Part shown: positions 32,961 through 42,453 of the stretch, in pieces | Layout: each line of letters starts with the position of its first letter | Position numbering within the stretch: the first letter of the stretch is position 1 | Assembly: GCF_019930585.1 (NCBI RefSeq) | Contig: NZ_CP082839.1 | Span: forward strand, 3,096,001-3,160,000 | DNA length: 64,000 nucleotides | Reading direction: 5' to 3' | Origin: Sphingomonas nostoxanthinifaciens | Lineage (GTDB): Bacteria > Pseudomonadota > Alphaproteobacteria > Sphingomonadales > Sphingomonadaceae | Position numbers and translations under genes: made by a program | The notes under the pieces: generated by a model | What the model was told of the DNA's origin: nothing | The model's database searches: none | The model's input: the letters and a program-made list of their open reading frames with translations, nothing else

Positions 32961-34349
32961 TCAAGGGGTGGGTGGCGTCTCCACCCCGGCCTTCGCGCTA
33001 GCATCGGGCGCGAAGGTCATCATCACTGGTTGCGCAGCGCTGTAGCGCGGCCATGCCGGCAGTCCGTTGCTGCTCGGATCGCCGTTCTTCACGAACGCGA
33101 CCAGATAGCTGCTGACCGTGCTGCTCGTCCGCCGGTCATCGGCGGTGGTGGCATCGCCATATTTGATCGCGGCGGTGTCGAAGAAATAGGGGATGTCGCT
33201 CGCATGTGGCGCGCCCTGATTGTCCTCCGCGCGCCGCGCATTGGCGACATAGCCGAAGCGATAATAATAGACCGGCACCCCCGCCCCCGCGAGCGTGGCG
33301 GCGACGCTGCGCGCCCCCTGCACCATCCAGCCGGTCGCCCCGCCGATATCGTTGCTAGTGGCGCCGACCATCACCGGCACGTGCGCAAACCGGCCAGCGG
33401 CGTAGGCATTGGCAGCGTCGACGGAGACGATGCCGTCGGCATAGGGGCTGGCGAAGGTCGGCGGCCCGGCGGGGCGCATCGTCGCGAGGTTGAGCCCGTC
33501 GACCACCTCCTCTGCGGGCAGCGCGCGCAGCCGCGCCGCGGCGGCGGCATCGTTGCCGTCGACCCCGTGCGCGCGGGCGAAGGCGATGCTCGCCGCCTCG
33601 GCATGCGCGGCGTCGGCGGTGGGCATGCCATGGCCGTCGCCGCCCGACTGGATCACGGCGCTAGCGAACAGCCCCTGCGCCTGCGGCGAGGTGAGCAGCA
33701 TGTGCACCGACATGCCGCCTGCGCTCTCGCCGACGATCGTCACCTTGGCGGGATCGCCGCCGAACGCCGCGACGTTCGCGCGCACCCAGCGTAACGCCGC
33801 CACCTGATCCATGAAGCCGAAATTGCCCGACGCGCCCTCGCCCGTCAGCGCCGGGTGGCGGAAGGTGCCGAAACGGCCGACGCGATAGTTGAAGCTCACC
33901 ACCACGATGCCTTGCCGCGCCAGCGCCGCACCGGAATAGGTGGGCGGGGAAGAGCCGCCGTTGACGAAGCCGCCGCCATAGATCCACACCAGCACCGGCA
34001 ACGGCCCCCGCCCTGCCGAGGCCGGCTTCCAGACGTTGAGATAGAGGCAATCCTCGGCCGGGGTGGTGCCGAGCGGGGCGGCATCGCTCGGAAACGGCTT
34101 CTGCATGCAGTCCGCCGCATAGGCCTGCGCGTCGCGCACCCCCTGCCAGCGAGGCGCAGGCCGCGGCGGCTGCCAGCGCAGTGCCCCGACCGGCGCGGCG
34201 GCGAAGGGGATGCCGAGGAAGGACGTCACGCCGTCGGCCGATTGACCGCGCACCGTGCCCGATCCCGTCTTTACCTCCGGCCCCGACGAGGCCGCGAGGG
34301 CCGGCGTCGCGAGCGCAGCGGCGGTGCAGAGCATCAGGCGATATGTCAT
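32961..34349 (-). CDS. type B carboxylesterase/lipase
   Basis: A 462-residue secreted esterase. The signal peptide is MTYRLMLCTAAALATPALAA. Family marks are GTVRGQSADGVTSFLGIPFA, EDCLYLNVWKP, VLVWIYGGGFVNGGSS (oxyanion hole), NFGFMDQVAALRWVRANVAA and FGGDPAKVTIVGESAGGMSV with the nucleophile Ser209. The catalytic His lies in NQGAPHASDIPYFF. It hydrolyses carboxylic esters of unknown identity. It is shorter than many eukaryotic homologues but normal for bacteria. It is convergent with manA. Confidence 0.93.
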   Translation of the reverse strand: MTYRLMLCTAAALATPALAASSGPEVKTGSGTVRGQSADGVTSFLGIPFAAAPVGALRWQPPRPAPRWQGVRDAQAYAADCMQKPFPSDAAPLGTTPAEDCLYLNVWKPASAGRGPLPVLVWIYGGGFVNGGSSPPTYSGAALARQGIVVVSFNYRVGRFGTFRHPALTGEGASGNFGFMDQVAALRWVRANVAAFGGDPAKVTIVGESAGGMSVHMLLTSPQAQGLFASAVIQSGGDGHGMPTADAAHAEAASIAFARAHGVDGNDAAAAARLRALPAEEVVDGLNLATMRPAGPPTFASPYADGIVSVDAANAYAAGRFAHVPVMVGATSNDIGGATGWMVQGARSVAATLAGAGVPVYYYRFGYVANARRAEDNQGAPHASDIPYFFDTAAIKYGDATTADDRRTSSTVSSYLVAFVKNGDPSSNGLPAWPRYSAAQPVMMTFAPDASAKAGVETPPTP

Positions 34350-34432
34350 GAGGCGTCCTCGGTCCTTCGATTGCCGCGATCGGCCGGCCGCAGCTTCACC
34401 GCCATCCTTGAGCGTCGCCGTCCGCCCGACAA

Positions 34433-34470
34433 GCGAAAAGGGCGGCCCCGGTATCCCGGGACCGCCCTTT
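34433..34470 (-). terminator. intrinsic terminator of rplM-rpsI
   Basis: AAAGGGCGGTCCCGGG (minus strand) pairs with CCGGGGCCGCCCTTT over a GATA-type loop, 15 pairs with one mismatch, followed on the minus strand by TTCGCTT. It lies 24 bases after the rpsI stop. Confidence 0.85.
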
Positions 34471-34493
34471 CGGAACGTCGAACTGGCTGAAGC

Positions 34494-35048
34494 TTAGCGC
34501 TTCGAGAACTGGAAGCTCCGGCGGGCCTTCGCCTTGCCGTACTTCTTGCGCTCCACCGTGCGGCTGTCGCGGGTGAGGAAGCCCGCCGCCTTCACCGGCG
34601 CACGCAGCACCGGCTCGTAGCGGGTCAGCGCCTGCGAGATGCCGTGCTTGACCGCACCGGCCTGGCCCGAAAGGCCGCCGCCGGCCACAGTTGCGATCAC
34701 GTCATACTGGCCTTCGCGATCGGCGACGCCGAACGGCTGGTTGATGACGAGGCGCAACGTCGGACGCGCGAAATAGACTTCCTGATCGCGGCCGTTGACC
34801 GTGATCTTGCCCGAGCCGGGCTTGATCCACACGCGGGCGACCGCATCCTTGCGGCGACCGGTGGCATAGGCACGGCCCTGCTTGTCGATCTGCTGCTCGC
34901 GCAGCGGCGCGGGCGTCGACGGCTCTTCGATCTGGCCGGCCATGTAGGCGTCGGCGCGATCCTCGGAGGCGGCGGCGGCCTGGGTCGCGACGGCTTCGCG
35001 GCCGGTCAGCGACGCGAGGTCGGAGAGGGACTGGCGATTGTCGGACAT
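34494..35048 (-). CDS. rpsI: 30S ribosomal protein S9, with N-terminal extension
   Basis: 184 residues; the S9 core (about 130 residues) begins at [20 protein letters not shown] and ends [17 protein letters not shown], the tail that reaches the ribosomal P site. The first 55 or so residues ([20 protein letters not shown]...) are an acidic/alanine-rich extension seen in sphingomonads. Its ATG overlaps the rplM stop (TAATG), so both proteins are co-translated. A terminator follows. Confidence 0.97.
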   Translation of the reverse strand: MSDNRQSLSDLASLTGREAVATQAAAASEDRADAYMAGQIEEPSTPAPLREQQIDKQGRAYATGRRKDAVARVWIKPGSGKITVNGRDQEVYFARPTLRLVINQPFGVADREGQYDVIATVAGGGLSGQAGAVKHGISQALTRYEPVLRAPVKAAGFLTRDSRTVERKKYGKAKARRSFQFSKR

Positions 35049-35527
35049 TATGCGCCCACCTTGTTCTTGCGGTTCAGGCCGGCGATATCCATCGGCTCCG
35101 GCGACTGCGCTTCGTGATCGTGCTCCGCACCCTTGAAGACGCGCAGGTTGCGCATCTGCTGGCGACCGAGCGGCCCGCGCGGGATCATGCGCTCGACGGC
35201 CTTCTCGATCACGCGCTCGGGGAACTTGCCCGCCAGCACCTTGGCGGCGGTGACGCCCTTGATGCCGCCGGCGAAGCCGGTGTGCTTGTAATAAACCTTC
35301 TGCCCGGCCTTACGGCCGGTGAAGCGCACCTTGTCCGCATTGATGACGATGACGTTGTCGCCGCAATCGATGAACGGGGTGAAGCTCGGCTTGTGCTTGC
35401 CGCGCAGGATGTTGGCGATGATCGAGGCGACGCGGCCGACGACCAGCCCGTCGGCATCGATCAGATGCCACTTTTTTTCCACCGTCGCGGGAGTCGCGAC
35501 CTTGGTGGTCTTCGAAAGCGTCCTCAT
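35048..35527 (-). CDS. rplM: 50S ribosomal protein L13
   Basis: 159 residues; [60 protein letters not shown] and [20 protein letters not shown] are L13 hallmarks. It is a 23S-binding assembly protein. It leads a two-gene operon with rpsI. The 147 bases upstream hold a promoter-like TTGACT and a hairpin followed by a T-run. Confidence 0.98.
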   Translation of the reverse strand: MRTLSKTTKVATPATVEKKWHLIDADGLVVGRVASIIANILRGKHKPSFTPFIDCGDNVIVINADKVRFTGRKAGQKVYYKHTGFAGGIKGVTAAKVLAGKFPERVIEKAVERMIPRGPLGRQQMRNLRVFKGAEHDHEAQSPEPMDIAGLNRKNKVGA

Positions 35528-35567
35528 GGACCAGACCCTTGATTGAGGGCGGTCATGCGACCCGCCC

Positions 35568-35604
35568 GAAAAACAACCGCGCCGCCCGGAGCCCGAGCGG
35601 CGCG
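35568..35604 (-). terminator. hairpin plus T-run upstream of rplM (ctaA terminator or L13 leader attenuator)
   Basis: On the minus strand CGCGCCG...CGGCGCG forms a stem with inner pairs, then GGTTGTTTTT. It ends about 40 bases before the rplM ATG. Because a promoter-like sequence lies upstream of it, it may be in the rplM 5' leader. Confidence 0.6.
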
Positions 35605-35613
35605 AATGACGGC

Positions 35614-35642
35614 CAATTGCAGCGAGGCACCCCGAAAGTCAA
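35614..35642 (-). promoter_or_regulatory. candidate rplM promoter
   Basis: Minus-strand TTGACT (35642-35637), a 17-base spacer and CAATTG (35619-35614). The -35 is good; the -10 is weak. Confidence 0.45.
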
Positions 35643-35674
35643 GCAAAACGGGCGTTTTCGCGTGAGGTATTATG

Positions 35675-36724
35675 TTACCTTACAGCGCGCGACCGCCCGA
35701 GCCCGTGCGCGGTCCACACCATCGCGCCCAGCAGAAGCGCCGCGACCGCCTGATGCGCGACCGCCACCTCGATCCGCACGCCACTGAGCAAGGTGAGGAT
35801 GCCGAGCAGGATCTGGAGCGCGACCAACGCGACCAGCACCACCGGCGCGCGCCGTTCGCCCGCCCGCCGCGCCGCCAGCGCGAGCAAAACCGCGGCGACG
35901 GCCACCGCCCACGCCCACCAGCGATGCACGAACTGCACGACGATCGGATTGGAGACGAGATTCGCGACGAGCCCTTTGCCATCGAGCCAGCCGCCGTCGG
36001 GGAACAGGCGCTCGCCCATCAGCGGCCACGACGCGAAGGCATAGCCCGCGCGCAGGCCGGCGGTGAAGGCACCCAGCACGATCTGCCCCGCCAACATCAG
36101 CAAGGCGAGCGCAGGCCAAGGGCGCAGCCGCGCCCGCGCATCCGTGCCGCGGCGATCGAGCGCCAGCAGGTCGAGCGCGGTCCAGATCAGCACGGCATAG
36201 ATCAGCATCGCCGCGCTCAGGTGGACGGCGAGGCGGATATGGCTGACCTCGGTACGGAATTGCAGGCCCGATGCGACCATCCACCAGCCGATCACGCCCT
36301 GCAGCCCGCCCAGCGCGAGGATCAGCAGCACGCGCCAGCCATAGCCCGCCGGGATTCGGCGCCGCCACCAGAACACCAGCAGCACCAGCCCCAGCACGGT
36401 GCCGATCATGCGCGCCAGCAGGCGGTGGAGATATTCCCAGAAGAAGATGTGCCTGAAGCCGTCGAGCGTCATGCCCTGGTTGAAGGCATGATATTGCGGG
36501 ATCGCCTTGTAGCCGTCGAACGCCGCCTGCCACTGCGCATGGGTGAGCGGCGGGACGGTGCCGAGGATCGGATCCCACTCGACGATCGACAGCCCCGATT
36601 CGGTTAGGCGGGTGATGCCGCCGACGACGACGATCGCGAACACCATCGCCGCGACGACGAGCAGCCAGATCGCCAGCGCGCGCGGCGCGGCGCGGGACGG
36701 GGCGGCGGAAACGGAGAACGGCAT
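35675..36724 (-). CDS. ctaA: heme A synthase (COX15/CtaA)
   Basis: A 349-residue polytopic inner-membrane enzyme with about eight hydrophobic segments. Conserved parts are VVGGITRLTESGLSIVEWDP, FWEYLHRLLARMIG (heme-ligand His), GLQGVIGWWMVASGL, SHIRLAVHLSAAM, FVHRWWAWAVAVAA and VAHQAVAALLLGAMVW. It converts heme O to heme A for cytochrome oxidase. The start at 36724 (MPFSVSAAPSRAAP) is preferred over 36760, which would add twelve charged residues. It is divergent from the Fur/Zur-type gene with about 90 bases between. Confidence 0.95.
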   Translation of the reverse strand: MPFSVSAAPSRAAPRALAIWLLVVAAMVFAIVVVGGITRLTESGLSIVEWDPILGTVPPLTHAQWQAAFDGYKAIPQYHAFNQGMTLDGFRHIFFWEYLHRLLARMIGTVLGLVLLVFWWRRRIPAGYGWRVLLILALGGLQGVIGWWMVASGLQFRTEVSHIRLAVHLSAAMLIYAVLIWTALDLLALDRRGTDARARLRPWPALALLMLAGQIVLGAFTAGLRAGYAFASWPLMGERLFPDGGWLDGKGLVANLVSNPIVVQFVHRWWAWAVAVAAVLLALAARRAGERRAPVVLVALVALQILLGILTLLSGVRIEVAVAHQAVAALLLGAMVWTAHGLGRSRAVR

Positions 36725-36813
36725 GGCGGCCCTATAGCGGCGGCGGTCGCGCCGGTTCAATGCCGACAGGGCTGCGGCTTGTCGTCCGGCCGCCCGGCCA
36801 TTAAATCCCGGGC

Positions 36814-37290
36814 ATGAGCCACATGCACCAGATGCACCAGGGCGAGGCGCTGGAGGCGGCGGCCCGCACCACTTTGGAGCGCGCCGGCGAGCAATGGACC
36901 CCTATGCGGGCGCAGGTGTTCGGCGCGTTGTCGTCGTTCGATCGCCCCGCCTCGGCCTATGACATTGCGGAGTCGCTGTCGCGCGCCGAGGGCCGCCGCG
37001 TCGCGGCCAACAGCATCTATCGCATCCTCGATCTGTTCGTGGCGTCGAACCTGGCGCAGCGGGTCGAGAGCGCCAACGCCTATGTCGTCAACGCGCATCC
37101 GGCCTGCCGCCACGATTGCATCTTCCTCGTCTGCGACGAATGCGGGCAGACCACCCACGTCGACGACGACACGCTGACCGAGCGGGTGCGCGCCAGCGCG
37201 CGCGCGGCGGGTTTTCAGCCGATCCGGCCGGTGATCGAGGTGCGCGGGCGGTGCGCCGCCTGCGTCGCGCGACCGTCAACCACGCAATAA
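36814..37290 (+). CDS. Fur-family metalloregulator, Zur-like
   Basis: A 158-residue Fur-family repressor. A winged-helix N-terminal domain (EQWTPMRAQVFGALSSFDRP, AANSIYRILDLFVASNLAQR) precedes a C-terminal dimerisation domain with the structural zinc pairs CDEC and CAAC and HPACRHDCIFLVCDECG. The layout and lack of the HHHD Fur motif favour Zur (zinc sensing), though this is inference. It is followed by dxs 143 bases downstream, with no zinc-uptake gene nearby. Confidence 0.88.
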   Translation: MSHMHQMHQGEALEAAARTTLERAGEQWTPMRAQVFGALSSFDRPASAYDIAESLSRAEGRRVAANSIYRILDLFVASNLAQRVESANAYVVNAHPACRHDCIFLVCDECGQTTHVDDDTLTERVRASARAAGFQPIRPVIEVRGRCAACVARPSTTQ

Positions 37291-37433
37291 GCCGTTCAAG
37301 TTCGGCCGGATACGTCAAAACTGCTGCCTATTGGCAACAGGTGGCACCACGACCTATGACCGTCCGTTCACCACGGCTTCCCGTCGTAAAGGCATGCGCC
37401 TAGATGGAACGCACTGGAGTTTTGTAACCAATC

Positions 37434-39356
37434 ATGTCCGAACGTCCCTCTACCCCGCTGCTCGATACCGTGCCGACGCCGCAGGCGCTGCGCAAGGTGA
37501 AGCCGGAGCAGCTCCGCCAGGTGGCGGACGAGCTGCGCGCCGAGATGATCTCAGCGGTCTCGGTCACTGGCGGCCATCTCGGCGCCGGGCTCGGCGTGGT
37601 CGAGCTGACGGTGGCGCTGCATTATGTGTTCAACACGCCCGAGGACGTGTTGATCTGGGACGTCGGCCACCAGGCCTATCCCCACAAGATTCTCACCGGC
37701 CGCCGCGACCGCATCCGCACGCTGCGCCAGGGCAAGGGCCTGTCGGGCTTTACCCGGCGCGGCGAGAGCGAGTTCGACCCGTTCGGCGCGGCGCATTCGT
37801 CCACGTCGATCTCGGCGGCGCTCGGCTTCGCGATGGCGAACAAGCTGGCGGGCAAGCCCGGCAAGGCGATCGCGGTGATCGGCGACGGCGCGATGTCGGC
37901 CGGCATGGCCTATGAGGCGATGAACAATGCCGAGGCGGCGGGTGAGCGCCTGATCGTCATCCTCAACGACAACGACATGTCGATCGCGCCGCCGGTGGGC
38001 GGCCTGTCGGCCTATCTGGCGTGGCTGGTCTCGTCCAAGCCGTTCCTCAGCCTGCGCGAAGTGGTGAAGCGGCTCGCCCGCCACCTGCCGCGCCCGCTGC
38101 ACGAGGCGGCCAAGCGTGGCGAGGAATATGCGCGCGGCATGGCAATGGGCGGCACGTTGTTCGAGCAGCTCGGTTTCTATTATGTCGGCCCGATCGACGG
38201 CCACAATCTCGATCACCTGATCCCGGTGCTGGAGAATGTGCGCGACGCGGCCGAGGGGCCGTGCCTGATCCACGTCGTCACCAAGAAGGGCAAGGGCTAC
38301 GCACCCGCCGAATCCGCCGCCGACAAATATCATGGCGTCCAGAAGTTCGACGTGATCTCGGGCGTGCAGGCCAAGGCGCCGCCGGGGCCGCCCGCCTATC
38401 AGAACGTGTTCGCGCAGCAGCTCGTCAAGGAGGCTGAGGCCGACGATCGCGTCGTCGCGATCACCGCGGCGATGCCGTCGGGCACCGGCCTCGACAAGTT
38501 CCAGAAGGCGTTCCCCGACCGCACTTTCGACGTCGGCATCGCCGAGCAACACGCGGTCACCTTTGCCGCCGGCCTCGCCGCGCAGGGGATGAAGCCGTTC
38601 TGCGCGATCTACTCGACCTTCCTGCAGCGCGCCTACGATCAGGTGGTGCACGACGTCGCCATCCAGAATCTGCCGGTGCGCTTCGCGATGGATCGCGCCG
38701 GGCTGGTCGGCGCGGACGGCGCGACTCACGCCGGATCGTTCGACATCGCCTATCTCGCCACCCTGCCCAACATGGTGGTGATGGCGGCGGCGGACGAGGC
38801 CGAGCTGACCCACATGGTCCACACCATGACCGCCTATGACGACGGCCCGAGCGCGGTGCGCTATCCGCGCGGCAACGGCACCGGCATCGGCATTCCCGAA
38901 ACGCCGCAGCTGCTGGAGATCGGCAAGGGACGGATGGTGCGCGAGGGCAAGGCCGTCGCGATCCTGTCGCTCGGTACGCGGCTGGAGGAGGCGCTCAAGG
39001 CCGCCGACCAGCTCGATGCGATGGGCCTGTCGACCTCGGTCGCCGACCTGCGCTTCGCCAAACCGCTGGACGAGGCGCTGATCCGCCGCCTGCTGACGAC
39101 GCACGACGTCGCGATCACGGTCGAGGAAGGCGCCGTCGGCGGCTTCGGCGCGCATGTGCTGACGCTCGCCTCGGACGAGGGGCTGATCGACGCGGGCCTC
39201 AAGCTGCGCACGCTGCGCCTGCCCGATCGCTTCCAGGATCATGACAAGCCCGAGCTGCAATATGCGGAGGCCGGTCTCGATGCGGAGTCGATGGTGGCGA
39301 CGGTGCGCGCGGCGCTCCAGCGCAATTCCCCGGTTGGGCTGGGCATCGCCGGGTGA
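37434..39356 (+). CDS. dxs: 1-deoxy-D-xylulose-5-phosphate synthase
   Basis: A 640-residue thiamine-diphosphate enzyme that starts the MEP isoprenoid pathway by joining pyruvate and glyceraldehyde-3-phosphate. Key marks are [39 protein letters not shown], the TPP motif [38 protein letters not shown], and in the transketolase domain [20 protein letters not shown]. It feeds hopanoids, quinones and carotenoids. Its stop overlaps the next gene's GTG by four bases. It is the head of an operon with a DUF2141 protein and hpnN. Confidence 0.98.
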   Translation: MSERPSTPLLDTVPTPQALRKVKPEQLRQVADELRAEMISAVSVTGGHLGAGLGVVELTVALHYVFNTPEDVLIWDVGHQAYPHKILTGRRDRIRTLRQGKGLSGFTRRGESEFDPFGAAHSSTSISAALGFAMANKLAGKPGKAIAVIGDGAMSAGMAYEAMNNAEAAGERLIVILNDNDMSIAPPVGGLSAYLAWLVSSKPFLSLREVVKRLARHLPRPLHEAAKRGEEYARGMAMGGTLFEQLGFYYVGPIDGHNLDHLIPVLENVRDAAEGPCLIHVVTKKGKGYAPAESAADKYHGVQKFDVISGVQAKAPPGPPAYQNVFAQQLVKEAEADDRVVAITAAMPSGTGLDKFQKAFPDRTFDVGIAEQHAVTFAAGLAAQGMKPFCAIYSTFLQRAYDQVVHDVAIQNLPVRFAMDRAGLVGADGATHAGSFDIAYLATLPNMVVMAAADEAELTHMVHTMTAYDDGPSAVRYPRGNGTGIGIPETPQLLEIGKGRMVREGKAVAILSLGTRLEEALKAADQLDAMGLSTSVADLRFAKPLDEALIRRLLTTHDVAITVEEGAVGGFGAHVLTLASDEGLIDAGLKLRTLRLPDRFQDHDKPELQYAEAGLDAESMVATVRAALQRNSPVGLGIAG

Positions 39357-39787
39357 TCCTGTCCGCATTGCCGGCAGTGATGGCGCTGCTGGCCACGTCG
39401 AGCGTCGCCGCTGCGCCGTCGACCGGCTCGATCACCGTCACCGTCGCGGGCGTCCGCTCCGCCGACGGGCTGATCCATGTCGACGTCTGCCCGCAGGCGA
39501 ATTTCCTCCACGCCTGCCCGTGGTCGGCGACGGCGCCGGCACAGCGCGGCAGCGTCTCGGTCACGTTGCACGGCATTCCGGCCGGCCGCTATGCGGTGCA
39601 GGCGTTCCAGGATGCCAACGCCAATGGCGATCTCGATCGCGGCATGTTCGGCATCCCGAAGGAAGGCATCGGTTTCTCCAACGATGCCATGAACAAGCTC
39701 AAGAAACCGACCTTCGCCGTGGCGGCGTTCGATCACGGCACCGAGACGCAGACCATTCCGGTGCTGCTGCGCTACTTCCTCGATTGA
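39353..39787 (+). CDS. DUF2141 secreted protein
   Basis: A 144-residue protein starting with GTG, which overlaps the dxs stop (GTGA). A signal peptide [20 protein letters not shown] is followed by a DUF2141 domain: [52 protein letters not shown]. The [11 protein letters not shown] stretch resembles a calcium-binding loop. It is periplasmic. In sphingomonads this family is often next to hpnN, as here, so a link to hopanoid or membrane biology is plausible but unproven. Confidence 0.88.
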   Translation: MILSALPAVMALLATSSVAAAPSTGSITVTVAGVRSADGLIHVDVCPQANFLHACPWSATAPAQRGSVSVTLHGIPAGRYAVQAFQDANANGDLDRGMFGIPKEGIGFSNDAMNKLKKPTFAVAAFDHGTETQTIPVLLRYFLD

Positions 39788-39791
39788 ACGC

Positions 39792-42350
39792 ATGATCGCG
39801 CGCCTCGTCGCCCTCGCCTGTGCATGGCCGTGGCGGGTGCTGGGGCTGGCATTGGCGCTGACCTTGGGCGCGGCATGGTTCGCCGTCGGCCACATCGCGA
39901 TGACGACCGACGCGACGACGTTGATCTCGCCCAAGGTCGCGTGGCGGCAGGCGGAAGAGCGGATGGACCGCGCCTTCCCCGCCAATGGCGATACGTTGCT
40001 GGTGGTGATCGACGGGGCCACGCCCGAGCGCGCCGAGGAGGCAGCGGCGGCGCTGACATCGAAGCTCGCGGCCGATCACGCCCACTTCCGCAACGTCTCG
40101 CGCCCCGATGGCGGCGATTATCTCGCGCGTGAGGGCCTGCTGCTCGGCTCGACCGAGAGCGTCACCGACACCACCCAGCGCTCGATCGACGCGCAGCCGT
40201 TCCTCGGCCCGCTCGCCGCCGATCCGTCGCTGCGCGGCATCGCCAACGCGCTCGGCACGATCCTGCAGGGGGTCGCGCGCGGCGATGCCTCGCTCACCAT
40301 GATCGACACGCCGCTGGCGGGCCTGAGCAAGGCGCTCGCCGATCGACGCGCGGGGCGGCCGGCGGCATTTTCATGGACCGAATTGTTTGGTGGCGACGCG
40401 CCCAAACGACGGCTGATCCTGACGACGCCGGTGCTGGACTATGGCTCGCTGATGCCGGGCGAAGGCGCGAGTGCTGCGGCGCGCGCGGCGGCGGCTGCGC
40501 TCCGCCTTGATGCCACGCATGGCGTGACCGTCCGCATCACCGGATCGGTGCCGCTGTCGGACGAGGAATTTGCCAGCCTGTCCGATCACGCCTGGGAAAT
40601 CGGCGTGGCAATGCTCGTGGCGATGCTGGTGACGCTCCGCCTCGCGACGCGATCGTGGCGGATCGTCGCGGCGATCCTGATGACCACCATCGCCGGGCTG
40701 GTCGTGACGAGCGCGCTGGGGCTGGCGGTGGTCGGCCGCTTCAACCTGATCTCGGTTGCGTTCATCCCCTTGTTCGTCGGGCTCGGGGTCGATTTCGGTA
40801 TCCAGCTCAGCGTGCGCTTCCAGCATGAGCGGCTCGGCGCCGACGCCGCCATGGCGATGCGCGCCGCGGCGGCGGCGCTCGGGCCGTCCTTGCTGCTGGC
40901 GGCGGGCGCGGTGTGCCTCGGCTTCCTCGCCTTCCTGCCCACCGCTTATGTCGGCGTGGCTGAGCTCGGGCTGATCGCGGCGATGGGCATGGCGGTGGCG
41001 CTGGCGATGAGCCTCACTTTGCTACCCGCGCTGCTGATGCTGCTCGATCCCGGCCGGCCGCGCGCCGAGATCGGCTCGGCGGCGATGGCCCCGCTCGACG
41101 CGCTGCTGCATCGCCGCCGCCGCGCGGTGCTGGCGCTGTTCGGCCTGTCGATGCTGCTCAGCATCGCGGTGCTGCCGCTCGTCCGCTTCGATTTCAATCC
41201 GCTCCACCTGCGCAATCCCGACGGCGAGGCGATGGCGACGCTGGCGGACCTGATGCGCGATCCCGATCGCAACCCGAACGTCGTCGACATCCTCGTGCCG
41301 AATGCCGCGGCGGCGCACACGCTGCAGGCGCGGCTGGAGAAATTGCCCGAAGTGGGCGGCGTCATCACCGCCGAGACGTTCGTGCCGAAGGATCAGCCGG
41401 CCAAGCTCGCCGTGATCGACAATGCGCGCCTGCTGCTCGATCTGACGCTGAACCCGATCGCGCCCGTGCCACCGCCGACCGATGCGGACACGATCGCCGC
41501 GCTGCGCACCACCGCGGCGCAGCTTCGCGCCGCCCCCGGCAAGGGTGCGCCGCTTGCCCATGCGCGCGCGCTGGCGGCGGAGTTCGATACGCTTGCGGCC
41601 GCCTCGCCGGGCGCGCGTTTGCAGGCGCAGGATCTGCTGGTGCGCCCGCTCGCCACCACGCTCGATCAGCTGCGCGCGATCCTCACCGCCGGGCCGGTCA
41701 GCCTCGCCACCCTGCCCGCCGAGATACGCGACCGCTGGATCGCGCCCGACGGATCGATGCGGGTCGAGGCGATGCCGCGCGCGGGCGCCAACGACAATCG
41801 CGCGCTCGCCCAATTCACCCGCGCCGTGCTGAAGGACGCGCCCGACGCGACCGGCACCGCGGTATCGATGCAGGGCGCGGCCTCGACGATCGCGCAAGCC
41901 TTCGTCGTCGCCGGCATCCTCGCCTTCGTCGTCGTAAGCCTGCTGCTGCTGGCGGTGCTGCGCAACGTGAAGGAGGTCGCGTTCACGCTCGCGCCGGTGA
42001 TCCTGTCGATCTTCCTGACGCTCGGCAGCTGCGTGCTGATCGGCCAGCCGATCAACTTCGCCAACATCATCGCCTTCCCGCTACTGTTCGGGGTCGGCGT
42101 CGCCTTCCACATCTATTTCGTGATGGCGTGGCGCGGCGGCGCGACCGACCTGCTCCAGTCGAGTCTCGCCCGCGCGATCTTCTTCTCTGCGCTCGCCACC
42201 GGCAGCGCGTTCGGCAGCCTGTGGCTGTCGCGCCATCCGGGCACGGCCAGCATGGGCAAGATCCTGATGATCTCGCTCGTCTGGACGCTCGTCTGCGCCC
42301 TGCTGTTCGAGCCGGCTCTGCTCGGCCCGCCCCAGCGCAAGCAAAGCTGA
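39792..42350 (+). CDS. hpnN: hopanoid RND-type transporter HpnN
   Basis: An 852-residue MMPL/RND permease with the usual twelve-helix plan: one N-terminal helix, a large periplasmic domain (VVIDGATPERAEEAAAALTS), a group around GVAMLVAMLVTLRLATRS and VGLGVDFGIQLSVRFQHER, a second half with another soluble domain, and a final helix cluster (NIIAFPLLFGVGVAFHIYFV). In Rhodopseudomonas and Burkholderia HpnN moves hopanoids to the outer membrane. It starts four bases after the DUF2141 stop. A class C repeat separates it from hpnM. Confidence 0.88.
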   Translation: MIARLVALACAWPWRVLGLALALTLGAAWFAVGHIAMTTDATTLISPKVAWRQAEERMDRAFPANGDTLLVVIDGATPERAEEAAAALTSKLAADHAHFRNVSRPDGGDYLAREGLLLGSTESVTDTTQRSIDAQPFLGPLAADPSLRGIANALGTILQGVARGDASLTMIDTPLAGLSKALADRRAGRPAAFSWTELFGGDAPKRRLILTTPVLDYGSLMPGEGASAAARAAAAALRLDATHGVTVRITGSVPLSDEEFASLSDHAWEIGVAMLVAMLVTLRLATRSWRIVAAILMTTIAGLVVTSALGLAVVGRFNLISVAFIPLFVGLGVDFGIQLSVRFQHERLGADAAMAMRAAAAALGPSLLLAAGAVCLGFLAFLPTAYVGVAELGLIAAMGMAVALAMSLTLLPALLMLLDPGRPRAEIGSAAMAPLDALLHRRRRAVLALFGLSMLLSIAVLPLVRFDFNPLHLRNPDGEAMATLADLMRDPDRNPNVVDILVPNAAAAHTLQARLEKLPEVGGVITAETFVPKDQPAKLAVIDNARLLLDLTLNPIAPVPPPTDADTIAALRTTAAQLRAAPGKGAPLAHARALAAEFDTLAAASPGARLQAQDLLVRPLATTLDQLRAILTAGPVSLATLPAEIRDRWIAPDGSMRVEAMPRAGANDNRALAQFTRAVLKDAPDATGTAVSMQGAASTIAQAFVVAGILAFVVVSLLLLAVLRNVKEVAFTLAPVILSIFLTLGSCVLIGQPINFANIIAFPLLFGVGVAFHIYFVMAWRGGATDLLQSSLARAIFFSALATGSAFGSLWLSRHPGTASMGKILMISLVWTLVCALLFEPALLGPPQRKQS

Positions 42351-42363
42351 GGCGCCACGAAAC

Positions 42364-42441
42364 CGTGCTCCTGCGAAAGCAGGAGCCCAGGGTCGCCGGC
42401 GCCACGCCCTCCGCTCTGGACTCCTGCTTTCGCAGGAGCAC
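42364..42441. repeat. class C inverted repeat between convergent genes (copy 2)
   Basis: CGTGCTCCTGCGAAAGCAGG and AGCCCAGGG are mirrored by CTGGACTCCTGCTTTCGCAG and GAGCAC. It sits between hpnN and the convergent hpnM. Confidence 0.92.
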
Positions 42442-42453
42442 ACCAAGCTCAGA

